Of a stretch of DNA of 64,000 bases, positions 35,299 through 48,100 are shown piece after piece. The translations under genes and the position numbers were made by a program. Origin of the DNA: Diplocarpon mali. Taxonomy: Eukaryota; Ascomycota; Leotiomycetes; Helotiales; Drepanopezizaceae. Every line of letters starts with the position of its first letter. The first letter of the stretch is position 1. The notes below the pieces were generated by a model. It did not search any database. It was not told the origin of the DNA and was given only the letters and a program-made list of their open reading frames with translations. The stretch lies in contig JAENRP010000048.1 in NCBI GenBank assembly GCA_024741835.1, positions 62,001 to 126,000 of the forward strand, in the 5' to 3' direction.

Positions 35299-37582
35299 TC
35301 CGCACTTTTGATTTCTAAAGACCGAATATTGGAGAGAATTGACGTTTGAAGGACGAACCGATTTCAAGCCTTGGATGATTATGTTACTTCGCTTTTAGAT
35401 GCTGGTGGAAGCCACAGTGCTTGTATGAACAACCAAATTCAGAAGATTATTAGAGAAGCACGAGATCTTGGAGAGCGAGATGTCTAGTAGATGCCGATTT
35501 CTGAGCCGAAAGGGGCAAGCGAGATGTGGGGCTATAGACGACCTGCGGAAGTATGTTTACCCGCCTTAAGGGACGACCTTCAAAAACTCGCAACTTGGAA
35601 TATTGCAAGAGATTTTATTCTCTGCCCTCCATTCTAGTTCGTATTGTGATCTTTCTCTGTACCTCTGGAATAGGTATAAGTTGTGTAAAGAATAGCTCTT
35701 ACGACTTGGGTGACCTTGTTAATGGGGTGCCCTTCGTTGAGGTAGCCTTCTTTGTTTACTTTACCACATAAACTGTACTCTGTATATTTTACATTGCTAC
35801 AATGCCCTGCTTTCCTTGTTATTCACCTAACTTATTCTACTTGATAGTTTGCCGGCTTGACACCAGGCTTCTTCGTCACTACGCTCTCTAGGTCATGGAT
35901 AGTCAGTATCTGTACAGATTTTTCTTGCATCTCCTGGCGTGTTAGAGAGCTTGAATCACTACGACCTACGTACCTGGACAGAAACGCAGTGGGTGTAATG
36001 ATACGCTTGCTATAGGAGATGATGCTACCATTCACTGATGTGAGTATATGTGGCAAAGTATACATGAGTTTGACTAATGCGAGCAATCAAGTTTCGCCTG
36101 GATGGGGTAGGGTAAAGAAGAATAGTCAATGGTAGCTTCATTTTATAGGCCTCATATATCAAGTGCAGTCTCCAAAAACGAATCTATTGACGATCAAAGA
36201 TGTTACATATAAATTGGATATAACTTGTCATATTCCACGCTGAAAAGAACTCAATTAGCACCGCTAGATACCATTATTTTCACTACTCAGACTCAAAGCT
36301 TTTGTTGTTGAAACTTTTCAGTGCCTACTTTTTGCCCACTGTTGGTATCACAGGGGTTCGAGATAAAGGATCTGTTGTGGAAAAAATGAGCTCAAGTGTA
36401 TATCACGTGATTGCATTAGCTCTGGGCAAGATAGCAAGAGTATTTGAGATCAACTGGACGGGATCATTATAACATAATGGAACCTACTTACCGCATATGT
36501 GTAAAGCCCCTGTGATACCAGCAGAATCATTTGCTTCTAATCACTTGATACTTATGATGTCTAAGGACCTTGGATGGAGCCCCTGGGGGGCGATTCCGTA
36601 CACTCGTACCAATAGCTGCTTTTCTCATCTGAGACGCGCTACTTAAGAACTGCCGATTATTAAATTGCGCAAGACACCATGGGTTGAAACTTAGTTCCTC
36701 ATTTCTACATAGTACTTCGTATACCTCCGCCAGGGGTAGTAGCCACTCAAAGTAAATAATAATATTGCATTTTAGCTTTTAGGACAGCGTTCTGGACCTC
36801 ATATCTTCCGTAGAACCTCACTGGCCACTACAAAAGAGGGGCTATATATTAAAGCCGTCGAAGCTCCAACTTCTCCCGTGGGTCTTTAGGTTAAAGTATA
36901 AACAAATTAATTAAAACAATCTTTTCTCTTCACACATTGTATAATGTTAAGACTTCACTTTGCTGCAATACCGTAGTTTTGCGAATAGTCGATGGCCCAT
37001 TTTAAAATGCAGAAGGACAGATTAGTGGGTTTCTATCCCGCGCTTTATGGGGAGAAGAGAAATAGCAGCCATGCCTTTGTTGCAGGCTCAACAAACATCG
37101 CATTAAGGTTAGGTTTAGCCTTGCAAGCCCGCTCAGCGTTACTCCACCCCCGGTACAGTTAGCACCGACCTGGTGTTTATTTGGCCTGCGACGAAGTAAC
37201 TACCGTCTGTACATATAGTAGTACTCGTATTTGGCATTATAGTACATAGTATTCCCTCCCTCGCGATACAAGGTTTGGCCAGTACCGTCATTGTGAAACA
37301 AGCCCGTCCGTTTTGCCCTGGTAAACAAGGATTTTAGCGAGAAAGACAAATGCATTCGCCATGATGATGCTTCCGACGTCTCCATCTAATTGCAATCCTT
37401 AGGCCCACTCCCCTATCCTTCTTTCTGTGCATCTTTACTATATGTAGAAGTAGAAGTCTTACCCGTCAGCTCTAAGTTTGCACTGTCAATAAGCCTTCTA
37501 CTATAACTTATCTTACGTTCTTTCAGCATCTCTTGCATTGATTGCATGATTGCTTGCCATTTTTCACATTCTTTTCTCCATT
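35299..37582. other. AT-rich gene-poor interval
   Basis: No gene recognised. It contains a 186-bp element with 18-bp inverted ends (36339-36524). A minus-strand open frame at 35832-36086 has no known domain. Confidence 0.55.
36339..36524. mobile_element. Small element with 18-bp terminal inverted repeats (MITE-like)
   Basis: The left end ctgttggtatcacagggg (36339-36356) matches the reverse complement of the right end (36507-36524) at 17 of 18 bases. The interior is AT-rich and non-coding. No clean target duplication is visible, so the superfamily is unknown. Confidence 0.6.
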
Positions 37583-38413
37583 ATGCTGTACTCGTCGTTC
37601 TGTAAAACTCTGCTTGTGGGCGGTTCGTTACTTGGCTCGGCTGGTAAGTGAATTCTTCAAACGATGATAGGACTGTCTTGACAATGTACAGTTGCGGTTC
37701 CACTGTTCGCTTATACCTTAAGCCAGGCCACTTCTCTCCGCATTCTCCCTCTCGGCGATAGTATTACCTACGGCTTCCAAGAGTCCCCCGGGAACTCGTA
37801 CCGCAGGTTCCTCCAATGCTGTCTCTCGACCTCTGGAATTCCCGTTCAATACGTGGGCTCACATAGTAACGGCGACTGGGAGAATGCGGAAAACGATGGC
37901 TACATCAGCCAGGAGATTACCAAGATTGGCGAATCGGCTGCCTGGATTTTACAGCAAAAACCTGCGCCTAATGTCGTATTGTTACACGCCGGAACGAACG
38001 ACATTCTGCACTCGGTCGACGTTGCGAAGGCTCCCGAAAGGTTGGGCGCTCTCATCGACTCCGTGATTTCAGCTACCGATGCATCGGTACTGGTTGCGCA
38101 GATTATCAAGCTCGGCGAGGGATACACGGAATACAACGCCGCGTTGGAAAAATATAACGCCGCTATCCCAGCCATCGTGGCCGCACGGGTTTCGCAGGGC
38201 AAGAATGTGGCTGTTGTTGATCTAAGCGATACCGTGTCAGCATCAGAACTTGTCGATGGCATTCATCCTGTGGCCGCTGGCTATGAAAAGATGGCTGCCG
38301 CATTGTTCACCGCGCTGCAGGATTTGCCGTTCAACAATGTCACAGGCTCTTTTGAGGACCTCGGGCCTACTGCTGTTCCTTCAAGCGGAAACTGTGCTGA
38401 TCTGAAAGCCTGA
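37583..38413 (+). CDS. Secreted SGNH hydrolase, CE3-like esterase
   Basis: Two exons, 37583-37643 and 37692-38413, with a 48-nt intron (gtaagt..tacag), encode 260 residues. A short signal peptide spans the splice (SFCKTLLVGGSLLGSA then VAVPLFA). The mature part starts SLRILPLGDSITYGFQESPG, block I of SGNH hydrolases with the nucleophile Ser. Gly of block II lies near VGSHSNGDWENAENDGY, block III is HAGTNDI and block V is DGIHP (Asp-His). The order and spacing fit the CE3 acetylxylan esterase-like group, often secreted by plant-associated fungi. The substrate is inferred. The gene stands alone between AT-rich blocks. Confidence 0.88.
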
Positions 38414-39660
38414 ACGGCGATGACGAATATCATGTACATACCCGGTGGCGGCTGACTTCGGGTCGGAGCTTCATTCATTACATTTTCATATATAAATATA
38501 TATCTATCCACAAACTTCGAGTCCACTGGCTGGCACGGAACCGATACACAAGGCTGGGCGTAGGCTTGGTCCAATGTAGTCGAAACATGCAGTCGCGAGA
38601 CCGAAGAATAGCCGATGTTGATAGACGTACTGGAATAGTATGAATCGTCACTCGCCGAATAGGGGCCGTTGTGTCCTCCGTCGTCCTACTCTTTACTATG
38701 GTACACAGACGCTGCATTCCGACTTTCCATGGGTTATTGTTTATCCAAGTAATGAACTTTAGTAAAAAAAATGTGGGAAAACGGTAGCATTCATCCACAC
38801 TCTCTTCCCCATTCTGTTTCTGCCCATTGTCTGTAGCATTTGGACACCGCTAATTCTAGAAGCACTTTGTATAGGACTCTATCGAGATCTCTAAGAAGCG
38901 GCGGTTCGGCGGGCTTCGAGCCTCATCGCCCGGCAAGGGCGGACGAGTCCCAATGGCCTTCCTGCGTTGTACTTCAACTGACGTTCGTTTGAGCTAACCT
39001 TAAGCGGAACAGCTTATGTCCTAATTAGGTAACTAAAACGCCCTGCTAGTTGAGCATGTTACCAAATGTCTTAGTTTGCAAAACAGAGCTAATGTTTGTT
39101 AAGAATACTTCCAGATTATTCTATATAATACTTTGCACAAAGTACTTTGTCGCAGGCTAAACAAATACTATATGAAAGTATATTCAATGCTGGAATTACA
39201 CTTTACCTCCTAAGGCTTCTTGAGGACACCTCGGCGTCATGGCTTTGCTTCCCTACAAATATTCGAAGTCGATTTTCAATAGCATGAGGCCATAAGGCAC
39301 ACCAACGCCCAACTTCTCCCCAATCCTTACGCATACTTTCCACTTTAGCAGGCGAGACTCCTCCGCTGAGTAGCTACCTACCTAGTAGTAAAGTACTAAT
39401 AGCAATTATCACAGGAAACATTTCTGAACTAATTAATACATCACTAAGTATGTTTACCATATGCAATTTGAAAGGATTGACGAAATACTCGACGCTCTAC
39501 TCACGATCTTTTCAATTTAAAGTACAGTGGATTAAAAACTAGGGTGAAAACTGAAAATTCCATCCGCCATAAAACAGCAAGTGAGGCAAATCAGACGCCC
39601 ACTGACTTTGGATGAATACATAAGCGAGCTGATTTTATATGTATATTGTTTATTTTTATT

Positions 39661-39794
39661 TCAAGTATGGTGGATTACGCATCTGATGGTAATCTAGCTA
39701 TTTGGTTTCTGGCATTTATACTTTATATTACCATGTTAAACTACAATTAATTAAAAAGAGTTATTTCTAGGTTTCTAGATCCACCGTACTCGAA
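39661..39794. repeat. Imperfect inverted-repeat element
   Basis: tcaagtatggtggatta at the left and, inverted, tcgagtacggtggat at the right form ends of a ~134-bp AT-rich element. A third similar end (agtacagtggatta) sits at 39521. A degraded DNA-transposon remnant is the likeliest reading. Confidence 0.45.
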
Positions 39795-40490
39795 GTAGGA
39801 AAAAGACATCATAAGTAGTTGAGGCTTCCAGAACAACCCCATTTTGACTCCTGTAAACCTTCGCCTATATTAATTGGCTAGGCCTGAAATGCACTGAGAG
39901 TCAAATTCCACTAGCTGAAACTCTACTATAAGCATAAGTTTTGATATAGTAGTATTCATTCACCTCACTAAAAAGCGCTACATCAATGGAGGCGCCGGGG
40001 AGAAAACGACTTCACACCTGTACGCGGTATCTCTTATAAACCTGCAGATTCTTTAAGAATCTGATTTACAGAATCTGAAGAGCCGAGATTGAGCCCTTAC
40101 GACTAAAGATTATTCAACCTTAAAGCAAATAATATAGACCTTTTCAAAAAAAATTAGAATAAGAAAAACTTATGTCCTCTTTGATAGATACTCTCTACTT
40201 TTAACCTTTACTTATGTAATTTAGGATTATTTGAATATGTGTATATACTCAAATGAAGGGCTTAATAGTAGATATAATGGGGAATTTGGTGAGTTATAAT
40301 ATACAAGGAATGTGGAGAGAGAAAGATAGATTTAAGAGACATATCTTAAAGCATTCAAAAGGTTCCAGGTTTACTCGACTTTAGGTTTTATATTTCGCTG
40401 TCAAAAGGACTTAATGTTGGCTCTAGGAGCATATTTTACATATCTGAAGCATGTGATCAAATGTAAGTTGTGGTACATTCATGATTGTCG

Positions 40491-40672
40491 TGCTTGAAAA
40501 TAGGGGTCTTTCATAGTGGTGTGCAGAAGCTTGTAAATTCTAATCTAGCTATATATCTACGCTCGTTTTATAGGAGTGCTCCTTGGCCACTTCAGGGGTT
40601 GCTTACATAAGCCCGCTCTTAGAGCCTCAGGCTCCTCATGGAGCAACAATAATCTTAGAGATTTTCTTAGGT
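40491..40672 (+). repeat. Dispersed ~180-bp repeat, copy A
   Basis: Starts tgcttgaaaatagggg and includes the blocks 'attgctcctt/gtgctccttggccact' and cctcaggctcctc. It matches 50887-51064 over its whole length with scattered differences. Identity unknown: no TG..CA ends, inverted ends or coding potential seen. Confidence 0.75.
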
Positions 40673-42137
40673 GTAGGGTACATGTCTACTACTGCATAGA
40701 AGACTATGAGCGGTAGCATGGATTCCATCTAAACAAATAATCTGTCCGTTTGTAAAGTTCTTTAGGCTTAAGCATAAAATTGTCGGATCGAGATTGTAGA
40801 TGATATGAAAACGAAATGTGCTGACCTCCATCCTAATGATGCCTGTACCTTTTTCATTAAAGTAAGCCATTTGTTAGACAAAGTTGAGCACAACGCATTC
40901 TACAAAGAGTGCTATGTGATCGTCAGGTACTCCTCCAGCCTTGGTAAACTTGGAAGGCAAATTTTCCTTGTATACCAAAGCAGTTGAGAAGATATAACTT
41001 TGACTTCAAGGACGGTATAAAGATACGAATTTTAAACTATACAAGGCAGTCTGTTATCATTTGTTGCTTGGCTGTACCTATGAGAACCACTCTCTTCACA
41101 GGTAAATAGTATATTAGCTGTCAAAATATGCCAGTAGATTTCTTTTCCTAGGCCTAGATTTTCCCGCATACAATCTGCCAGTTATCTGTATTGTTTTCCA
41201 TAAATTTTGATAGACATGTAGCAAATAAGGCAGAGCAGAATTAGAGACGAGCAAATTTGCATGCTCAGACTCAAACCGAAGCTATGTTCCAAGATCGAAG
41301 TCAGAAAAACAAAGACTATCAAATCCGAATCGATGGCCAGAATAACTACAGATCTGTGAGCTGCTAATCATGACTCTGTTATGAGATATCCACGCCATCC
41401 TGTCAAAGAAACTATATACCAGTCTTTAGTCACTTGAAATCTCCTTGCTGCGCCTCGACAGATTTTTCTATATAAGCTGATGGTTGGACTCACTACAAAA
41501 GACAGCAAGAACAGATACCGTCAGTATGGAAAGAACAGTTGTGACGAGTATTCCTACTCAGGGAATATCGTTAGGCACATGAATGATTGAATATGACCCT
41601 ACTGCGCGAGGCTCAATTCGCAGTAAAGCCATGCAGCTGATTATATGATACGATTTCCGAGAATATCTTATTCGTGGAGAGTCGGCTCAACGGACGATAC
41701 AACAACCGGGGTGCCCTCGACTCGACATACTCCGAAGCATAGATTAGCAAGTTGTGAGTTCGTGCCTTGAGTCTCGAACTCAAACCGTGGGCTGGGTGTG
41801 GACCCGGGAAACACGGGCACGTTTGGGCGTGAGGGATATCAAGTAGTACGATAGTCCTGTAAATATATCGTTATGAATATAGGCTAGGTGGATTTTAGAA
41901 AACAAGTAAGTCTACACATTCTTGCATACTGTGTCGTAGAATTGAGCTTTCTCACCAGCGTCTTGTCGCCACGAAAAATAACTAGATTTCCCGCGACCAG
42001 TGTAAAATGGTTACCTACGAATTGCTCTGCAAAGACCTCCAGGCTCATATCTCAAAGAGAGATTTACAAGCGCCTTCAGCCCGCTGCTAGTCCTACTTGT
42101 CTCCGATTTGCTCACCCCAAACGATGACAAATTTAAC

Positions 42138-42234
42138 TGACAGAATCTAAAGGTGTAGATTCTGAGATCTATGGAGCTGCAGGAGTATATATACAAGGTA
42201 CGCTTACATAAGCCAATCCTCGTATACTCTAACA
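42138..42234 (-). mobile_element. Solo LTR of the copia family
   Basis: On the minus strand it reads tgttagagtatacgagg to gattctgtca, with TG..CA ends. The 5-bp direct repeat ttaac flanks it (42133-42137 and 42235-42239). Being flanked by its own target duplication, it is separate from the truncated element immediately to the right. Confidence 0.88.
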
Positions 42235-42310
42235 TTAACGTTATAGGTTTGAGTGAAGAAAAACGCTGCAAACAGTTGCATGCTAACTCGATCAAGAAAA
42301 CACAACCATT

Positions 42311-43467
42311 CTAGGCTTGGACAAAAACCGCTAGCCCTAAATACATTATTCGAAAGGTTGTGTACTCGAATGAGTTTTGACTTGAGAATAAAAGTGTGGT
42401 TGACCGCTCCCAAAATTGATCCGTCCATTGGGTTGTGAACACCTCGGGGTCCTTTCGGATGGGTTTATTGATCCTTGTCGTCAAGAGGTATTCAGCTTTT
42501 TGCTTTTCGAGCTGGTCGAGCACGGTTCTCGAGTCATATTCCTTATCAGAAGCTAGGAATACTGTAGTAAAGTTGATATCGTTGTCCTCAGGTTCACTAG
42601 TTGCCTGATCCTCCTCTTCCGAAGACGTTTCCAGTTCATCCTCGTCGGTCTTGTTGTCTTCCGAACATGCTCCGTTTTCCTCCCGAGATAGGTATGCTTT
42701 GTATGCTTTGTCCGTTGGCTTATAGCCTTCGGCTCGTCGGCTTGCCATATAGCGAGACTCGGAGTACGGTATATGCTTGGCCTTATAGAATTCCTTGATT
42801 AGGTTCGTATGAGCTTCCGTATTATTCATTAGATTGCCTTCGCCATCTCTAATGGCGTTCCAGAGAGCGTGAGCGTCTTCGGCGACGATCTCGCTCTCAT
42901 ACTTCTCGCTGATTAGGGAGGAGAGGCTTCTAGCTATAATGGCTATAGCCTCTTGATTTTTCTTCTCCCATTTACCGTCTCCCTTAGAGGAGGAAGGGCG
43001 TTGAGGAACGGGGCCGACAGCCTATGAAACGCAGTCATTAGCTGCTAGAGTTCGAACAACTGTTGGTCTCCATTCCTAATAGTTGGCCCATTCGAGCGTG
43101 ACCTCGACTTAAGTATTGTTGGCGATTTTGCTTGTCATTTTGTCGAGTTATCGAAGAAGAAAGTTTTGTAGAAAGGGGGTAGAAAATAGGGGTAAGGGGA
43201 AAGTAGTTGTGTATATGTAAGGGTATGTATGAAGAGGTGTTGTGTGGTTGTTTTTGCTAAAAAGCAGATTCGAGGGTTCTTTTTCAATTGATGAGATTTA
43301 TGAGATTGATCGAGTTAATAGATTCTAGGAATTGCTACCATGACCGAATCTAAAATTTTGGATTTGAGTTTGATGAGCTGAAGGAGTATATATGCAAGGT
43401 AGGCTTACTAAGCCTTAATCTCCGTACCTTGCGTACGCAATCTCCGTACCTTGTATATTTCTAACAG
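42311..43467 (-). mobile_element. Truncated, RIP-damaged copia-type element (5' LTR plus gag)
   Basis: A 127-bp LTR (43341-43467, minus) starts tgttagaaatatacaagg and ends ggtca. Next to it is tggtagcaattcc, a primer-binding-site-like sequence matching the 3' end of initiator Met tRNA (tggtagc). A gag frame begins at 43138 with three in-frame stops in its first third, then runs open through NAIRDGEGNLMNNTEAHTN to an acidic Glu/Asp-rich stretch near 42620. The beginning aligns with the gag of the element at 45319 (NY-stop-EW, AVGPVP). pol and the 3' LTR are missing. Confidence 0.75.
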
Positions 43468-45015
43468 TTTGATACCGTTTCGAACATCGACTTTACAGAA
43501 TTTTTGCATGACTCTGGCCTGGCTCGCAGGAGTTTTGCACAAGTATCGAAGAGATAGTACATAGGGCTTCAAGTTTCGATTTTGAGTATTTAACTTATAA
43601 ATCGGTAGTTTAAGTCGTTTAAATTGCTACAAAGATCTTTCTAAAACTTACGCAAGAGTGTTCGGTTAAATATCGCATTTATAAAAAGACTCAAGTAGAG
43701 AAAGCAAATCTAGGGTGAATTATTAGGGACAGCTATATCAACACACAGCCACATTGCAAAACACGATTTCTAATCTATTTCCAGACTTATTGCCTGTGAG
43801 CTGAAAACTTCGGCTTGCTTCGCATTAAAAGTTTCTTGTTAAAGCTCTAAAACTAAATCGTTCAGCAGAAATTTCTATGGAGTTTCTTGCTGACAGGGAG
43901 AGGGAAGATTAGACAGATGCGACCTTAAAGAAACGGTAGTCGATGTCAATATAAATTTGTAGGTTGCTGCAATCAGATTGTAGGAAGCCAGTTTTAGCTC
44001 AACCCAATTCCCGCCCATACCAGTTGTTCTCTACACATACCCTTGTTTCAAGACTTGCTCTACCTTAAGAGATGCCTCACGGCGAACTGGTATTGATATC
44101 AAATACGATGCCCTAACTCACATCATCAATGCAAGATGCTATCTTGCATTGGTCCTCTTCTCCTTGCGGGTTATGCCCAAAAATCTACAGGAGCGTGTAA
44201 ATAAAAATGTTAACCATCTTAGGCCTCGTCGGACTAGCCACTCGCTGCTGTTCCACCGCTGCGCGTGGGGTTTGGGTTCTCCCCAGTAGTCAGAGAGACA
44301 GCGTTCTCTTTGGCTTCATACTCCGACCATTGTCGGGCTTGTTCGCGCTCAGGTTTTAACATGAAAGAGAGGACGTCACCCCGCTTCAGTCACTGTTGCG
44401 GACGTTGTGATCCGTAATAATAAAGCGAAGCCGTTTCAGGTAGTGGTAGTGTTTTTCCAGCGCGAGTCATACGAGCTATACAATGATACTCCCGTTTTTC
44501 CTCTACTCCTTTCTTTTTTTCATATATTTTTTGTATATATTAAAATTGAAGTGGGTCTATAGGCCTATATTCCGCATCCTGTAATAAATTATACTTGAAG
44601 ATAGCAAGTTCCAGTTTGAATTTAGACACCCGAGTAGCTAAACACGATCTAATACGCTATCTAATATATTCTATATAAAAACACAAATAGTAAAATTAGT
44701 CCAGTTTTGTTACTTCCAAAGGTTTAAGGCTATCGGTCACTTTTCTATATGGCTAGAATTCCTACCTTTCAGCGGATTTCTGCCCCTGTTTCAATCCACG
44801 CACTTGAGATTAAAAGACAGAAGTAGTCCCAAAGTCCTTATCAAGGGTTCGGCTACACAAAGCCTTAGAAACAATGATTCTTGATTATAGCCCTCATTAA
44901 CAGTCTTGCAGGATGAAATAAATGACTACAATTTGACGGGTAAGCCTTCGATCCTGGCTGAAAGACCATATCAAGTGCTGGATAAAAGTCAACTTAGGAT
45001 GGAGCTGATTGAGAC
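43468..45015. other. AT-rich interval with one GC-richer relic
   Basis: No intact gene. A short coding-like patch at 44234-44420 is listed separately. The rest is TA-rich with stops in all frames. Confidence 0.5.
44234..44420 (-). pseudogene. Fragment of an unidentified protein-coding gene
   Basis: On the minus strand a 3' exon-like stretch reads KRGDVLSFMLKPEREQARQ, then WSEYEAKENAVSLTTGE, ending in a stop at 44234. Directly upstream in the same frame a TGA interrupts (SQRPQQ-stop-L), as expected from a Trp codon changed by G-to-A. Codon use is unlike the AT-rich surroundings. I do not recognise the protein. Confidence 0.45.
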
Positions 45016-45020
45016 GTAAA

Positions 45021-45144
45021 TGTTAGAAATATATAAGGTACGGAGATTACCGCACGGAGCGGAGGCTAAGGCTTGGTAAGCCTACCTTATATATATACTA
45101 CTTCAGCTCTTTAGAACTAGAATCTATACCTTTCGATTCTATTA
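45021..45144 (+). repeat. 5' LTR of the copia element
   Basis: Starts tgttagaaatatataagg and ends gattctatta. The canonical CA end appears as TA, a C-to-T change; the family relative at 42138 keeps CA. The sequence right after it (tagtagcaattcc) is the damaged primer-binding site corresponding to tggtagcaattcc in the truncated relative. Confidence 0.9.
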
Positions 45145-48100
45145 TAGTAGCAATTCCTAGAATCGATTAACTTAATCAATCTTTCCAATTTTAAACCTGC
45201 TTCTTAGCAAAACACAACTATATAATACCTCTTTATATACCCCTATATATACATACCTTCTCCCCCTTTTTACCCTTATTTTTTCACCCCTTTTTTCAAT
45301 AATCCCAACTTAATAAAAATGATTGAGAAGACCATTAAGAACAACAACGCTAAGATCAAGCTCGATTGGTCTAACTACTAGGAATGGGAACCAGCTACTA
45401 TTCAAAACTTAGCTATAAATGGCTATCTCTAATAGGCTATCGGCCCTGTTCCTCCGAAATCTGCCAAATCTAAAGGTAAATAGGAGAAGAAGAACTAGGA
45501 GGCTATAGCTACTATAGCTAAAGGCCTTACCCTTAGCCTTAATAGAAAGTATCGCACCTAGATCATGGTCAATAACGCTTACGCTCTTTAGAACGCTCTT
45601 AAAGTAGGAGAGAGCAAACTTGTTAAGAACTTTAAAACTTATATAAACTTAATTAAATAGTTTAATAAGGCCAAGTATATTCCCTACTCTAAGTCGTTTA
45701 AAGACTACGTCCTATAACTTGAGAGTATTTAAGCTCTCCTCTAAGGCTATAGCAACCCTCCTAACGATACCTAAATAAAGAAGCAATTGCTTAACGGTCT
45801 CCTAACAGTTGGAATGTGGAGTTTAATTATAATTAACCTTAAAACCTCTCTTACAACCTTCTAAGAGATAATCGTCGCAATTCAAAAGTACGAAGTAACG
45901 TATAGATAAAAGCTGAAGGTGGCGCCTATAGCTACGCAAACAGCTGCGTTGATCGCTAAGGCCTACCTCGCAGGAGGAGGAGGCCGCGGCAGAGGCAGAG
46001 ACAGAGGCAGAGGCAGATATAAAGGCAGAGGTAATAGAGGAAGAGGAGGAATATAACGAGGAGGAATATAGAAGGGAGAAAGAGGAGGGAAATGTTATAA
46101 TTGCAGCAAAACTGGCCATTGGAAAGCAGAGTGCTAGTCGAAAAAGAGAGGAGGAGATAAAGCTAGAGCTTAGATAGCTAAAGATAATACAACCTTATCT
46201 ATCTACTCTTATTCCTTAAAACGTAAAGTCGCCTTAATAATAGAAGCTATTAAGATAGCTTTAAGCTTAGAGGCAGATCAGCCTTCTTAGAAAGTAGACT
46301 CCGGCGCTATAAGACACTTCTCTAAAGTATAGAACGATTTTATTAAAATTAGGAAGTGGAATAACCCAAAGTAAGTCAGAATAGCAAACGGCGCGCTCTT
46401 AGAAGCAATTAGCTATAAAGACTATATTATTAACGATAAACTAATGCTATATAACGTATAGTACGTTTTATTATTTAGCAATACCCGACTTATATCAGTC
46501 TCAAAGCTCAGCGACGATAATATTACTATGATCTTTAGTAAAGAAGAGGCAAAAGGGTATTAAGGCGACGATATAGTATTTACTATACTATAGCTTAGTG
46601 GATTATTCACTTTATCTCGATCGCATACTGCTACTGCAACTGAAGCAGATGAAAAGGCTATAAACCTTAGCCTTATGCAACCTCTAGAACTAATTAATAT
46701 AGAGATAATACCGCAAAACTCAAATAAAACGGATTCAGAGCTCCTCTATAGGAGACTAAGTCACCTTAACTATACTAAGCTAAAGAAGCTAGTCGACGAC
46801 AACTATAGCCTGAATATAGAAGCTCGAATCGCTCTTAAAGGGGAGAGAAACTGCGAAAGCTGCTTAGTAGGTAGAATAAAGGAGCAATTTAATAAGAAAA
46901 CAGATATAAGAATAGATAAGATCTGTAGAAGACTCTACGCTAATATATCAGGAATACTACTGCTATCAATTAGGGGGTATCGCTACTTCTTACTAGTAGT
47001 AGATGACGCCTGCAGATGCTATTAGATAAGGTTATTAAAGAATAAGAGCGCTGATGAGATATAGCTAAAAATCAAAGACTTAAAGAAGCAACTAGAGATA
47101 GAGAACTTTACTTTAGTAATATACTAGAGGTCTGATAATAGTATAGGAGAATTCGGAGGCAGATTCTTACTATAGCTATTAGAAGGAGGTATGACCCTAG
47201 AACCTTCACCTGCTTATAAGTATAGTTTAAATGGCATCGTCGAACGTTGGATATACGAAATTACGAAAATAGCTCGCTCTTGCATATACGACGCTAAGAT
47301 AAATAGCTATATATAGTACTACGCTATGGAATAGGCCTATAGGCTGAAGAATAAGAGGCCTACGAAGGCTCTACCTTTTGGAGAGCTAAAAGGCCTAACT
47401 CTATTAGAGGTGTACTCAAAACGTATTAAAGATCTTTTAAAAATCAGAGTATTTAGGTCTAGGGCATTCCTATTAAATAATAGAGGAAATGGCCTAAGTA
47501 AGTTCGAGTTAAGAACTATAATAGGAGCTTAGATACTTATAGGTATAATAAGCTCGAAGACGTATAAGCTATTAAACGTTAAGACTCTAAAAGAACTGAT
47601 ATTTGCTAACATCAAATTTAATAAATACTTAACATATAATATAAGAGAAGTATAACTGTAGGAAAGACCTTAGAATAGGAGGCTAGCATATAGTACTATA
47701 AGCTCAATAAGACCTATAAGGCCAGTAGATATTATAGAAAGACCTCTTATAAGAGTTATAGAGAGGCTAATATATGAAACTGAGAGAGTATATGGTACTA
47801 AAAGACCTGTAACGTTAGAGTCGTTAGAAAATAGGCAAATCTATAGCAATAAAGCTGAAGTAAGAGGTACTAAACCTTAAAGGGTGATAGAAAATATCCT
47901 TAAAGCGTCTGATCAACGCGTTCTAAAGCAAATAGAGACTCCTACCTTACGGTATAGTAGGAAGCTGAAGCTAAAACGAGTATTTGGTAAGATTAATACT
48001 TAAGAGAGTGCGTTGACCTCTATAGGAAATCAACCAACTGTTCCTATAGAGGTAATATTAGTATATGACGCGCTAAGTCAGAATCTAAAAGAATAGAGAG

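Larger units (their letters stand above)
38414..42132. other. AT-rich gene-free block
   Basis: No gene or RNA recognised over 3.7 kb. Stops are dense in all frames and the sequence is TA-rich, as expected for old RIP-affected repeats. It contains an inverted-repeat element (39661-39794) and one copy of a dispersed repeat (40491-40672). Confidence 0.55.

Noticed and set aside
46675..47025. 116-codon frame as an independent gene
   Set aside because: It is the least damaged stretch of the copia integrase region, not a separate gene.
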